From contig OX352763.1 of assembly GCA_947095585.1 (NCBI GenBank), forward strand, positions 19,517,462-19,581,461: a stretch of DNA of 64,000 nt, in the 5' to 3' direction. How positions within the stretch are numbered: the stretch's first letter is position 1; each line of letters begins with the position of its first letter. The DNA comes from Nephrocerus scutellatus. Its lineage: Eukaryota > Arthropoda > Insecta > Diptera > Pipunculidae. This document shows, piece by piece, positions 48,803-60,230 of this stretch. The position numbers were made by a program, and so were the translations under genes. The notes beneath the pieces are model-generated. The model was given only the letters and a program-made list of their open reading frames with translations, had not been told where the DNA came from and did no database searches.

Positions 48803-49209
48803 CTTAATTTTATTTGATTAAAAGTTTTTAAATTTTTTTCTCATGCTTACATGTGGCAATTTTGTGGAATTTGAGGGATTTCATTGAAATAAAACCTTAT
48901 AAAGTGTGTAAAAGTGTTTCAGTTTGGCGACACTGGTAGATAATATCATAACCAAAGAAGGAAAGAAGAATTATGTCAAGCCATGAGAGCATTGGTAAGT
49001 TATAACAAATTAATTGACCAGACTTTGTCATATGACAAATGTAATAAAAACAGTAAAGATTTCCAGAGCACCATCTAATGAACATATACAGCGAGTTCGA
49101 ACAAGCATATATTGATTGGCTTCATCTTTAACCTCTTGATGGAAAAGGCGATTTCAGGCGGTAGGGCGTATATTATCGCAATACCTGCGGACTTCGGATT
49201 AACTGAAAA

Positions 49210-50835
49210 AATGTAAAAAGCGCGACAAGCCTCGTCGTCGATTCCAACCTTCATTTATAATGACATTCCAGTTTACAGCTCTACCTATAGACAGAGCCAG
49301 TCTGTTTGCTGCACATTTTGCAGCTAGCTTCACGCTTCCAGATTGTGCATTGCTGCCTCCTGCACCTCCGAGTATTAAACACTCTATGGGACTCGTGCAG
49401 TTGCTAGAGTTTTAAATGATCTCAGCACTCACAAATCCGCTGGGCCAGATGGTATATTCCCATTAGTTCTGAAGAGGTGTTCTTCCATGCTGGCATTGCC
49501 ATTGTGTAAGCTTTTCTATCTATCCTATTCTTCTGGACTCTCCCCGAGAAGTTGGAAAAAAGCTTTTACCCAGCCCATACCCAAAAAAGACGAGCCGTCG
49601 TCTCCTTCTTTGAACCGATCCATAGCACTTACATCCATTCTTTCCAAGGTCATGGAAACGCCGATCAATTTTCAGCTCACGAAATATCTTGAAACGTTCC
49701 ACTTGTGATTTGATGGTATATCTCACCGAACAGTGGAACCGAGCTTTGCATCAATTTCGTGAAAGCAAAGCTGTTGCACTCGATATTAACAAAGCATTTG
49801 ACAGAGTTTGGCATCAAGCTCTTTTGTCTAAAATGCGTACTTATGGAGCCGATGAAAAACTTTATTGGATTAGAAGCAAGTTGTTTTGGACGGTTTCAAG
49901 ATTAAAATACATCAGATAAATGCTGGCGTTCCCCAGGGCTCTGTTTTGTCTATGACGCTCGTTATCATTACTTCTTATCCAATTCACTCTTTCGCAGATG
50001 ACAGTTTGAGAAACGTCCATTCACTTCTCATGTGGAACTCAACCAACTACGTATGTTAAGCACGTTAAATTCTGACCTGGACATCATATTAAAATGGGGA
50101 GACAACAATCGAGTAGAATTTAACGCTTCCAAGACGCAATGCTGTCTCTTATCATCAAAGCGAATCTTAAATTCCATGCCATTATCCATGAATGGCACTT
50201 GCATCGAGGAAACTGTAAAACTCGCAATTCTCGGTATGTGACCACATATTTACCGTCGTCAAAAATGCTGCGAAATGTTTAGGTTTTCTAGCCCGGTGTA
50301 AAAAATATTTCACTCCCTCCGATCTGGCTACTATATACAAGACTTTTATTGGCCCTGAACTTGAGTACTATTGCTATATCTGGTCTGGTGCGCCTGAAAC
50401 CACTTTGCATCAGCTAGATAGATTACAAAACCGCGCGATAAAACTTATCGATGGCGCAAATATAGCGAAATCAATAGATTCGCTTTAACATCGCAGGAAC
50501 GTTTCCTGATTGTCACTGTTTTATCGCTTCTTCTACCAGCGGTGCTCAAGAGAAATAGCCAGCTGCATGTCACCTCTCCTTGAATTAATACCCTTAAGCC
50601 CATCTTCGGACGTACAGTTAAGTTCAGATATTCGTTCTTCAGCCCTACAACACGTATGTGGAATGCTCCGCCAAGCTCTGTCTTTCCACATCTCTATGAT
50701 CCGCAAGCATTCAAGGCCCAAGCTCATAGACATCTCTTCCTTTTCCTTAACGCCCACGCTGTGCCAAGCATATAGCCGAGCATTATAAGGGTGCGAACCC
50801 CTTTAAGCGTGTGCTAATTATAAAAAAAATAAAAC
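49210..50835 (+). mobile_element. Jockey-type LINE, largest copy, RT catalytic box kept
   Basis: Frames in order: STHKSAGPDGIF, TQPIPKKDEPSSP, LNRSIALTSILSKVMETP, VALDINKAFDRVWHQALLSK (motif A), NAGVPQGSVLS, FADDS (catalytic, 49991-50005), LNSDLDIILKWGDNNRVEFN, KYFTPSDLATIYKTFI, and a 3' UTR ending GCGTGTGCTAATTATAAAAA. At least four frameshifts or deletions, so inactive. Lies between the two convergent genes. Confidence 0.8.
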
Positions 50836-50863
50836 AACCCATAAAAATTAAAATTTTTCGTGT

Positions 50864-51370
50864 AAATTCTCTAACTAATACAGAATTTGCAAAGTTTGAA
50901 TAAAATCGGGTCACATTAAAAAAGAACAAATTTGGGAGCCCCCTCATCCTGATCGCTTCCACATTTTTACAAAAAGTGTTTCCGTTGGAGTAACACATGT
51001 GTATAAAATATGAAGAAAATGGTGTAAATTTTAATGGGGCCTTCCGACACCGGGGTCTGATCATGCCAAAATTTTAAAAAAAGCCTTGTCCATCGGATAT
51101 ACCTACACCTGCGTATAAAATTTTAAGAAAATCGGGTACTTTTTTTTATAAAACTTGTATGGGTACCACACGACCCCGGGGCCTGATCACTTCCAAATTT
51201 TTACAAAAAGTGTTGTTGGTCGGAGATACACTCGCGTATAAAATTTGCAGACAATCGGACACTTTTTTTTACAAAAACTCGACCCCGAGTACCGATCACT
51301 TCCAAATTTTTACAAAAATATGTTGTCCATTGGAGATGCACATGGGTATAAAATTGAAAAAAATCTGTGT
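50864..51370 (-). repeat. Helentron-like family, reverse, about four internal units
   Basis: AAATTCTCTA at 50864-50873 is the inverted 3' end. Units in reverse (AAAATCGGGT, CACATGTGTATAAAAT, TTTTTACAAAAAGTGTT) recur at about 115-125 bp. The head end is missing. Confidence 0.65.
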
Positions 51371-51439
51371 TTTGTTGTACGAACATCACGCCTATAGCGG
51401 CATCATAATGACTGTGTGCTATGTGCTGCGTTGCTTTAT

Positions 51440-51545
51440 ACGTACTATAGTCTATCTCTATGTATATAAATATGTATATAAAAATGAATGCCTGTTGGTT
51501 TGTAATACGAGACTAACAGCGCTTTCGATTTTCTGGGTACAGTGA
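51440..51545 (+). repeat. possible Helitron 5' end
   Basis: TCTATGTATATAAATATG followed by AAAATGAATGCCTGTTGGTT resembles the start of the 22893 Helitron. No matching CTAG end is found downstream. Confidence 0.35.
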
Positions 51546-51870
51546 AGGTTTGGTGTCCCATTTCTCCAGTTTTCTTTTCAATAAAAAAATTTATCAAACA
51601 TACTCCTGCAACATACATACAATTAAATTAATTTAATACATCAACACAAAAACAAGAAATTCTATATTATTAATTTATTGCTAAATATCCACGTCATTTA
51701 TATAATATAAAATGCTACTATTACCTACGAGTATATCTTTGATTAAATGTGTTACGTATTTACTTATACTAAAATCTATATCGATCAAAATAATTACATA
51801 TAATTTAACATTCACAGTTGAGTGAAAATTATGCTTATAGCCCAATAAGAAGTAAGACACATAATAAATA

Positions 51871-51876
51871 TTTATT
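51871..51876 (-). other. poly(A) signal of the LZTS-like gene
   Basis: AATAAA on the - strand lies 40 bp after the stop codon, in AT-rich sequence. This implies a short 3' UTR and about 3.1-3.6 kb between the ends of the two convergent transcripts. Confidence 0.5.
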
Positions 51877-51915
51877 GCAGAAATGTTAATTTATAATCAT
51901 GCCGGCAAAATACCG

Positions 51916-53073
51916 TTAAACGGTGCTGCTGTCCAAAGTGATCATCTTATGATACATGTTTATGTAGTGCATCTGCAACTGGCGCTGATAGGTTAGCACT
52001 TTTTCTTTTTCTTCGGCCCATTGACGTTTTTCGATTTCGAATTTGTTGCGTACATCTTGCAGTTGTGTCTGCAACATTTCGACTTCATCGGTATTTTTAC
52101 TTAAAGGATTGTTCGTATGGTCTAAAGGAATTTTTTCACAGCGAGTCTCTGACACATTCGAGTTTTTTGTTTTTGCGTTGTTGGTATGGTTCAAATTTTG
52201 TGTAACATCTGGCAGATTAATTGGCGTAGCGGTTTCATATAAGAAATTTTGAATAACTGTTGGCATTTGAATCAATTTCAACTCTGATGAGCTTTCGACA
52301 CGATGATCGTCATTTTCACAGAGTGGCGCTGATACTTTCAAAGAGTTCATTATTAGTTCCAAGTTGGTATCGTCGATTGCCTTGTTTTGGAACAAATTGT
52401 CGTCGTCATCATTTGGCAGCGATAAGGATTTCTTCGAATTATTACAAATGTTTGACAAATTATCAATTTGATATTTCAATCGTGTAAGCTTGCCAGATGG
52501 CTTTTCACCATATTCGTGAAAAATTGCCAAATCGGACAGTTCTTTACGTAGTTTTCCCAGTTCATTGGTGAGGGCTAAAATTACTTGATCCTTTAGTATT
52601 ACGATTCTGTTGAGCTGATTGAGTTCGATGGTTGCCGCCGATTGATTTTGATTTGTTTGTTCGATAATTTGTTGCGTTGTTGGATGTTCAAATTCGTGAA
52701 GTTTATTATTATTATTATTAATATTGCCATTGATACTTTGGTAAGCAAGTGAATCGTTGTTGTTCTCGTGTTTTAAATGAAGCATTTCATGTTCCTTCAT
52801 GGTCAGTTCAACCTGTATAATGCAATGTGTTTTGAAAATGTTAGTTTACAAATATAACCTCCATATATATAAGAGCATCTTACATTTGCCTCTTTCAGCT
52901 GAGTCTTAAGTAAAGCTATTTCACCATTCTTCTGGCATACTGTCCATTCGTTTTCTTCAAGTTGTGACTTTAAAGTTGTAATCGAATTGTCCATGACGCG
53001 AGTTCTATCTTCCAACTGCATTACACATTCTCTCATTGCCCGTTCGGATGATTTCAGATTTTCGTTTTCAGCA
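51916..53073 (-). CDS. last two coding exons of the LZTS-like gene
   Basis: Exon 6 (53073-52884) continues the coiled coil (QLEDRTRVMDNSITTLKSQL). Exon 7 (52812-51916) has 298 codons and a stop. It is Asn-rich in the middle and closes with a predicted coiled coil (LQTQLQDVRNKFEIEKRQW onward). The 71-bp intron between them has donor AAT|GTAAGA and acceptor ATACAG. Confidence 0.85.
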
Positions 53074-56000
53074 CTGAAATTTATATAAAAACGGAAGTAA
53101 GAATTAATTGCAAAAACAGTAAGGGATTATTAAAAATCTTAATATTATGTTGTTTATCAATTTAAGACCGATTCTTACGAAGTATAGAAATTTGCAATCT
53201 GTGATATCATTACTTAGCTGATGTTTTCACCAAATTTAGCCGAGACAAATTCGTTCTTTTTTGCTGAATTTTTGTAAACAATAAAAATATAAAAACATAG
53301 AAAAGTAATAGAAATCATACAAATATACATATTGCAATTATCGCAGCTGAATTCGTAGAATGACAGGTACAATTATTAATGCAAGCTCCGACGGAACGTA
53401 GCAATTGCTATATTCTGTTAAAAATTATAAACTAAACACAAATACTACACGCAACTACATTCGCTCTTGTTATTTGTTATTATGTTTCCCAAAACATACA
53501 AGGGAATTGATAGTAGAAGATTAAAGGAATGCTACTTATAGTTTTTTTTACAGTTTATATAGGTAGAACGCAAAAATAGGCGATACATTTTACATCTGAC
53601 ATAAATTAAAAACGAGTGTTGTCAAGTTGTTGGATTTACTATTCTTAATATTTAAAGAATAATACTTATATGTTTGTGTATTTGTGCTGCAAAGTAGTAG
53701 CAAGTTATAAGAAAGGTTAAAGGAGCTGAGCTGAGACTGAGATTCTATTGAGCAGTAGTCCGTACATAATAGAACATAGCAAATATAAAATATTATCTTC
53801 TACGCATTAGTACTTAATTGTATACAACGTTAATGTCATTATAAAGATAAGATCGAACAGGCGATAAGGATATACGAGTATAAACAGCTCAGAAAATATA
53901 AGAAAAGAGAAGAATCTCAGCTAAATTAAGGCAGTACGCTGTGATAACACAAGTCGAACGAAGGAACCGCGGTATTAGGCAAATTTATGAGCTTGTCACA
54001 AGGAGAAGTAAAGGTCAGCTTTTTAAATTCTGTATATGTATATATAACTTTCACATCAGATTAAGTTTCGAAGATACGATGGTATCTAAATATCAACATG
54101 CTGACCTCGAAGGTAGGTCTACAGAGACGGCTCTCCACGAGGTAGTACGCACGATTGAGTACTCCCTTAATTATAAGCAATATACTCTTACCGCTTTACT
54201 CAATATAGAAGGTGCTTTTAACAATGTCCACATTTAAGGCATCCAGATCTAACTCAGCAGGCGGTAGAGCAACTACTAAGACAATGGATCATCTCCTTGT
54301 TAGTAAGCAGTGAAATCCATGTTCATCTGGGCAGCTGTAACATCATCAAATCAGTCAAGAGAGGCACTCCGTAGGGAGGGGCAATATCGCCACTATTGTG
54401 GCTGTTTTTTTTATAATTTGCGCACGCGTAAAGGGGTTCGCACTCTTATAATGCTCGGCAATATGATTCATCATCCTCCGAGCAGAACCTACATTCCGTG
54501 TCTGAGCCTAGCTCACAAGCTTTCTTATTCTATCCTTGTCTACATCAAGGATTTCCTTATAGAAAAACGGCCTGATTTATCGTTTGGATTGTGTAAGCCC
54601 TTTCCCACTTATTAATCATCGCTGTAATAGCAGCCCAGTTGACACCACAGTAAGGTTCCGGTATTAAAAACGCATCCGATCCAGCCCTGGCTAGTTCATC
54701 TGCTTATTCTTTGCCTGTAATCCCTTGGTGACCGGTGACCCAACCAAGCTTAACCCCGTTGTGCTTTGCTAAGGATTGCAGTGCATCGTAGCAGCATTTA
54801 ACTGATTTAGAGTCCTTTATGTTGGGCGATAACGCTTTCAGTGCTACTTGACTATATGAAAAGATATAAATCGTAGCGCCGATAATACCCTTACGAAGGT
54901 TAATCTCAATGGTATGAAATTCCGCCTGGAAAACCGTGGGACTCATATCCATTGGTATCGAGACTTTGGTGTTGGGTCCGAAAACACCAGCTCCAACTCC
55001 ATACCTTTAAAGTCCAGTGCTGTAAAACTATTAGACCAGATTTCACGGTTTAATATTAATATCTCAAATAACCTGGCGAAACAGTACTCCCTGGCCATGG
55101 TCTCGACGTGGTGACTCTTGTATCAGGATAGTATTTGTCTGTGAATACTGAAGTCATGGAAAGGGATCTAAGCAGGGTTAGCTCCTGGGCAACGAGCTCT
55201 AGCAAAACTGAAATAGTACTGTTCACCACTTAGTCCAAATTACCGAATTTTATCCTCCCCAAGCTCAATGGTCAGACACCTACACTTACCTCAGACGCTG
55301 AAAATCTCGGCGTGATGCTAGATAGGAAACTCAGCTGGAAGTCCAATATAGAATTTAAGGCTAAGAAAGCGTGTATTGCTTCATATGCTAGTAAAAAAAC
55401 TATGGGGCCTGCAGCTGAGGATGGCCGTATGGCTGTGCACAGCAGTGGTACGCTCTCTATGGAGCGCTGTTCTGGTGGCCGGCAACTAACAAGAAGTACA
55501 ATGATCGGCAAATGTTGGTATATCTGGAGCACTACGGTCCTGTCCTACCTATGCTCTCAACACAATTCTACTCCTATTACCTCCTGACAATTTATTAAAT
55601 ACGTTACGACGTGCAGCGCTGTCCGTCTCAGAAAAGATGGGTGATTTGTTGCCAAACCATATGAGCACTGCAATATACTGCAGTCATTACCAAACGATAT
55701 AATTTTATCCTCAACTAACTTCTACTCCTAACTTGAAATTGAGCTCCCATCCCACCTTTCCCATAGAGTTTCCTACTGGAGAAAGTTGGAAGAACCGGGG
55801 GTATTGGGGCTCTTTGACGTTACTCTTTTCACCAACGAATCCAAGATTAGAAATGGAGTCGGCGCTGGAGTCTTATCAGAAAACTTAATCTTTCAAGGTC
55901 CTACAAGCTGCCCGACTCTGCTAGCATCCAACAGGCTGAGATCCTAGCAATTAGAGAGGCTTGCAGGGCACTTTATAACAGTACAGCTATAACTGGTACG

Positions 56001-58720
56001 GTTGGCAAATTTGTGTATAGCCAATATGCAATTAAAGCCGTTATTGCGACCAGCAATATCTCAAAACTTGTCAGGCAGTGTCAAGCTGAATTAGCTTCGG
56101 TAAGCCAAAGCATAGTCATACTCCTCGTGTGGGAACCGGGGCACAACGTATTTGAAGGCAATAAGAAAACGGACGTACTGGCGAAGAAGGTCGTAACATA
56201 AAGGGAGTCTGCGCTCCGTTAGGAAACGTGTTCTCACCTTTCATACCACCAATGCTCAATTAAGATGGAATGACTTAACCAACAGCACTACATTGAGGGC
56301 GAAGTAGCTTTCCTACAATCAAAATAAATATACCGAGCTGATCTCCAGATCAGTTGCTATAATCACTGGCCATTGGCCGGTGGGCAGGCACACAGCCAAA
56401 CTGGGAATCTTGCATAATATATTTTGCAGAAGTTGCAGGGATATGTTAATGAGAAAGAATCCCTCATTTATTATCTCTGCAAATGGCAAGCCCTGACAGG
56501 CTTCCGACTTCACAAATTGGGAAAACCTTTCTTTGTCCACTTGAGGGAGTTTTCGGAGTGCCGAATCGCCGATCTGAGCTCATACCTGAATGCTACAGGT
56601 TAGCCATAACCATTTCCAGATATGTACCTATCACGGCATAGGGTTTTCCGAGGTATGTGGTATCAATACGTTGCGCTCTAGCGCTATTTGAGGAGCTCGC
56701 TAAGGCAGCGCGGACCACCACTCTACCTACCTAGAACCACTTTGTGAGGGACATAGTCAATTGTGCGTGAGGAACATATCCAATTACTTTTGCACTTTTG
56801 CTTTTGCTTTTAGTGATACAAGAAACTTCTTGACTATTCCTAAAATCAATGACAGTTTATGGAGTCAAGTTATAACAATGACTTAATGAGTATAAGGCTA
56901 TACTGGATAGATCGTACATATTACGATAGTTAAAAATAAAAAGGTAATTTCTGGCAAGATAAGTTACTCTTTAAAAAGTTATGTCGGACATGGCATAAAT
57001 AATGTTTTTCAACACTTACCGCAACAATTCGTTCTCACTCCTCAGATCGGTAAACTGATCCTTAAGCCTATTTGAATTTTCAGATATTCGTAATTTATTC
57101 TGCTTGAATTGAAACGACTGCAGGGTGAGCAACTGTTCCATCTTTTTCATTTTTAACAGATATTCGCGCTGTTGACTTTCGTAGAATGCTTTCAGCCGTT
57201 TCGTCTCATTTTCCCAATATTCTTCTTTGTCCTACAAACAAAATAGCAACAGAATCCACATAACGTCATTTATTTAATTTATACTGTATCTCAATTATTG
57301 TATTTAATTTATTAGTATAAGTTGCGTGTTAAACCTTTTGAACTTTAAAAATTACTTTCTCATTGTGTTCCATTGTCTGTCGCAGATACGAAAGTTCTGA
57401 ATCGCGGTCTTTCAAAGCGGCTTCAAGTTCCGAAATACCCGAATCTGACGGTGATGGGGTCATATCGAATTGATCGTTGGGAATGTATTTGTTAATACTG
57501 CAGATGGATTTTCTAAAAAATGTAATTTTACATTTATTCATAAATTATAAACAATAAATTGTTGGCAAATTTCCACAACATACAGTGTACTACTTTGGCT
57601 GGTTGCATCCGAGTCTGGGGTTTGACGAATCGACTCCATACTGTCGTTGATTTTTAACGATCTGGAACAGCGGCGACGTGCCAACAAACTGCTGCAATAG
57701 CTATTGCTCGAAAAACCATGCCGAAGGTCAGACGTGCCTTATTAAAGAAAAAATCCAATAACATTTGTTAGTTCAACCATTTTATTATTCGAGCCTATGA
57801 AACTCTAAATGCAATGTGCAAAGGTCACGACGCATCACACACACATTTATACCATACACAATATACGTACTTCCAAATCGGTAACTTGATCCTTGAACTG
57901 GTGCCAGCGATGGCGTGGATCCATACCGATCGCCAGCGTCAATGTATCTATTTGGAATGCTGTAATCCGGTTCGAATGGAATTGGTTTGAATGCAATCGG
58001 ACGAAGCAGATTTGTTGCCTATAATATAATTAATTGCAAGTTTCAGTACACAGATTCAGATTTATTGGAGCTTAAAAGATTAATCTACTACTACACCACC
58101 CCGTTTCTTGGTTTTACCTGATCGGCATTCTCACCACAGTTGATGTGTTCACTCGCACTTGTGCTGTGACTGTCCAATTCCACTATATTCAAGCGATCAT
58201 TGAATTCGACAGCTGCGTTTGCACATCCCATCGAAGTGGGAGTCGTCGTATTCATCCGGTTGTGGAGTATCTGAGTTTTGGCTGGGAACGTCGTAATTTG
58301 ATGATGATGATGATGATGAAGATATTGCTGTTGATATTGCTGTTGATATTGCTGATGAACTGATGGATATTGCTGAGGATAAATCTGCTGTTGCTGTTGC
58401 TGTTGTTGTTGCTGCAATTGTGATTGAGTTGCCAACTGTTGCTGCGCATCACTATCAGTTTTATTTGGCTCAAACATTTGTCGTATACTCTGGAATTTCG
58501 TACGGCTCTGAGTCACGTAATCCTCTAAATTGCTGTGACTTCCAAATTTATTTCGAAGGCGCTTCTGTTCATTTCGTGACTTAAGTGTTCCTGTTGAGCC
58601 TGGTTGTTGAATAACAGGCAGACCAATTGTGTTTTTGGAAATTAACGAATTTGCATTCTCGAGCGACGCCGACCGGATGTGACCGCGCTGCTTGTACGCT
58701 TGAACCGGAATTGTGTTCAT
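51916..58720 (-). CDS. Fez1/LZTS/N4BP3-like coiled-coil protein, seven coding exons
   Basis: Exons in transcript order: 58720-58118, 58018-57871, 57737-57584, 57512-57335, 57231-57020, 53073-52884, 52812-51916. All junctions keep frame (603+148+154+178+212+190+897 nt, 793 residues plus stop). Residues 101-112 are mostly Gln and 135-140 are His. Residues 202-305 are Ser-rich. A long coiled coil begins at about 316 (SELEAALKDRDSELSYLRQ) and continues through exons 5 and 6 to about 495. The last 36 residues include EEKEKVLTYQRQLQMHYINM. This motif and the LRQTMEHNEKVIF segment resemble the Fez1 domain of LZTS1-3 and N4BP3, cytoplasmic scaffold proteins. I name the family from recalled similarity and could not search. 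The start codon context is CCAAATG, fly-like. Donor GTTTAA after exon 4 is the weakest site. The 3.9-kb intron after exon 5 is packed with transposon fragments. Confidence 0.8.
53840..54020 (+). mobile_element. RTE-type LINE fragment in LZTS-like intron
   Basis: A block parallel to 6890-7060 (TATAAACAGCTCAGAAAATAT-type, GAACGAAGGAACCGCGGTAT). Degenerate, antisense to the host gene. Confidence 0.5.
54030..54240 (+). mobile_element. R1/LOA-type LINE RT fragment
   Basis: Open frame with QHADLEGRSTETALHEVVRT and YTLTALLNIEGAFNNVH (motif A; the catalytic Asp is changed to Asn in LNIEGAF). Confidence 0.7.
54395..55030 (-). mobile_element. composite: Jockey 3' end joined to R1/LOA RNase H, reverse
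   Basis: 54405-54460 is the Jockey-family 3' end with its A-tail complement (TTTTTTTTATAATT, AAAGGGGTTCGCACTCTTAT). From 54461 the sequence switches, at a shared GCTCGG-like point, to the Cys/His tail and RNase H of an R1/LOA element (PTVFQAEFHTIEINLRKGII; GVKLGWVTGHQGITGKE). Confidence 0.65.
55030..56770 (+). mobile_element. R1/LOA-type LINE, RT end, RNase H and tail
   Basis: Frames: MERDLSRVSSWATSSS, ENLGVMLDRKLSWKSNIEFK (RT thumb), then RNase H in pieces (NGVGAGVLSENL; SQYAIKAVIATSNISKLVRQ; VWEPGHNVFEGNKKTDVLAK), then ITGHWPVGRHTAKLGILHN. Opposite in orientation to its neighbour at 54461-55030. Catalytic residues and frame are eroded. Confidence 0.7.
57020..57512 (-). CDS. coiled-coil exons 4 and 5 of the LZTS-like gene
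   Basis: Exon 4 (57512-57335) starts after TTTTTTAG and encodes the segment with SELSYLRQTMEHNEKVIFKV. Exon 5 (57231-57020) encodes DKEEYWENETKRLKAFYESQ and further heptad-rich sequence, ending at TTGCG|GTAAGT. The match between exon 3 and exon 4 requires donor CT|GTATGT at 57583. Two nearer GT sites at 57590 and 57593 break the frame. Confidence 0.8.
58118..58720 (-). CDS. first coding exon of the LZTS-like gene (poly-Gln, poly-His)
   Basis: 201 codons end at donor CAG|GTAAAA in phase 0. The sequence opens MNTIPVQAYKQRGHIRSASL. It has a Ser-Asn-Leu-Glu-Asp stretch at about 63-67, then a Gln-rich zone (about 92-133) with repeated QQYQQQY units, then six His. The Gln run mixes CAG and CAA codons. 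Confidence 0.85.
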
Positions 58721-58777
58721 TTGGAATTTGTTGTCGTCGTTTGCAAAAAGTCAAAGCAAGTTATAAATCAATTTAAA
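58721..58777 (-). promoter_or_regulatory. probable 5' UTR of the LZTS-like gene, with 3' splice site
   Basis: On the - strand a pyrimidine-rich tract ending TTTTGCAG (AG at 58779-58778) lies 57 bp before the ATG. The leader is therefore probably spliced from an upstream non-coding exon at a higher coordinate. I could not locate that exon. Confidence 0.45.
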
Positions 58778-59656
58778 TCTGCAAAACAAAACAAAAACAC
58801 CAAATTATAAGATTTTGCAAATATAATCACTTAACAAAGAAAACTAATTCCGGTCAAAGATTTCAGTAAACCACAGAGGATTAATTTACAATGTTTTGTT
58901 CGCTTTATAACACAAAAAGTTAACAACTTGTGCAAGATAAACTTATGTATACAATATATGCTACGGATATAATATCTAAATACTGTCGCACATAGTAACC
59001 CAAGGTTTTGCTAGTTTGGGTGTGTATTGTAAGAGAACAGTAAGAGAAAGTTGATTGTAGGCTATTAGTTTTAAGTACTAAATTAACATCAGTCAAAACT
59101 TAAATTCCTGTGCCTTCGAGTAGAATAAGCAAAATAATCTTGCTGTTTGTTTGTCGGCCTTCATGGACATAGGTGTGGTGCATAGTAAATTTAATACAAC
59201 TGATGGTCAAACTGTCATTGGTCTATTGGAATATTGGTCAGGCGGTATGACATGTTCATGTGAGATATTCAAAAACCGGCTTCTTTGTGTGATAATATAA
59301 TAATATTACTTTTTTTACAGTGTATTTTTGCCTAAATACCACTTTGATTACCTTATTATATTTTTCTTTTAAGTCGACTGAAAAGACAACTTTGAATACA
59401 TAAATTTATTCGAGTTATTTGGTGCAAAAACATCGAAGTCAAAAAAGAAAAATCTGAAAAGATTTTTATCAAGAATGGTCTAAACGTTGGCAAATGTGTA
59501 TTGTATCCCAGAAAGCTTACTTTAAATAAAGGACCATCTCAATATAGATATATTTTTTTTAATTTATCTTAACATTTTTAACCCAAATTGATACTAGGGG
59601 TGTTGCCGAAACGAATCTGTTTTATTCAAATAAGTCTCCTCGCGAGGTTGCTTATT
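58778..59656. other. region upstream of the LZTS-like gene
   Basis: AT-rich. It should contain an upstream leader exon or promoter of the - strand gene, but I cannot place it. Confidence 0.35.
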
Positions 59657-59778
59657 AAATTCTCTATATTTACTTCGCGTGCCCGGCTGGGTGGCTGGTG
59701 AAATCTTGTGATCAATTTTTAATCCACTTGCCAAAGTTCAATTTTCTTCAAATTTTCTACACAAAGGTATCTCCGGTG
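59657..59778 (+). repeat. Helentron-like family, 5' fragment
   Basis: AAATTCTCTATATTTACTTC start, GGCTGGGTGGCTGG head, GTGATCAATTTTTAATCCAC and half a unit. Then it is cut by a LINE fragment. Confidence 0.6.
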
Positions 59779-60000
59779 ACATTGCTATTGGCGTCTCAGG
59801 AAAATACCCGAATACCTTAAAGGAAATCCTGCAAAATGCTATCAACAAGCTTACTTGCTGGGCAGATCGCTGTGGCTTAGTGGTACATCCTCACAAAACT
59901 GAGCTTGTCCTATACACCAGGAAATATAAATGTTCCACTTATTAACCCTCCTTCTATAAAAGTTATAAGCTTAATATTCTCCTACCTAACAATGCATGTG
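59779..60000 (+). mobile_element. R1/LOA-type LINE RT fragment
   Basis: Frame reads SGKYPNTLKEILQNAINKLT and CWADRCGLVVHPHKTELVLY, the region just after the catalytic YxDD-type box in this clade. Confidence 0.7.
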
Positions 60001-60230
60001 GCATCTCGATAAAGCTCTTGAATTAGAGCTATGATTATTTGCGATATTCCGCAGTTCTAACACTTTCTGTGTTGTGTTTAACTACGTAATCCCTCGTCAG
60101 TTTTTGCAAATGCTTAAGTCACAATGATACCATTCTTTCAACAATCAGTATTGTGACAAGTGCAAGCACGATAACGTTAGAGCTGCATTTAAAGAGCTCG
60201 GCTGCTTGATTATATGAGCCCGGTGTTTTT

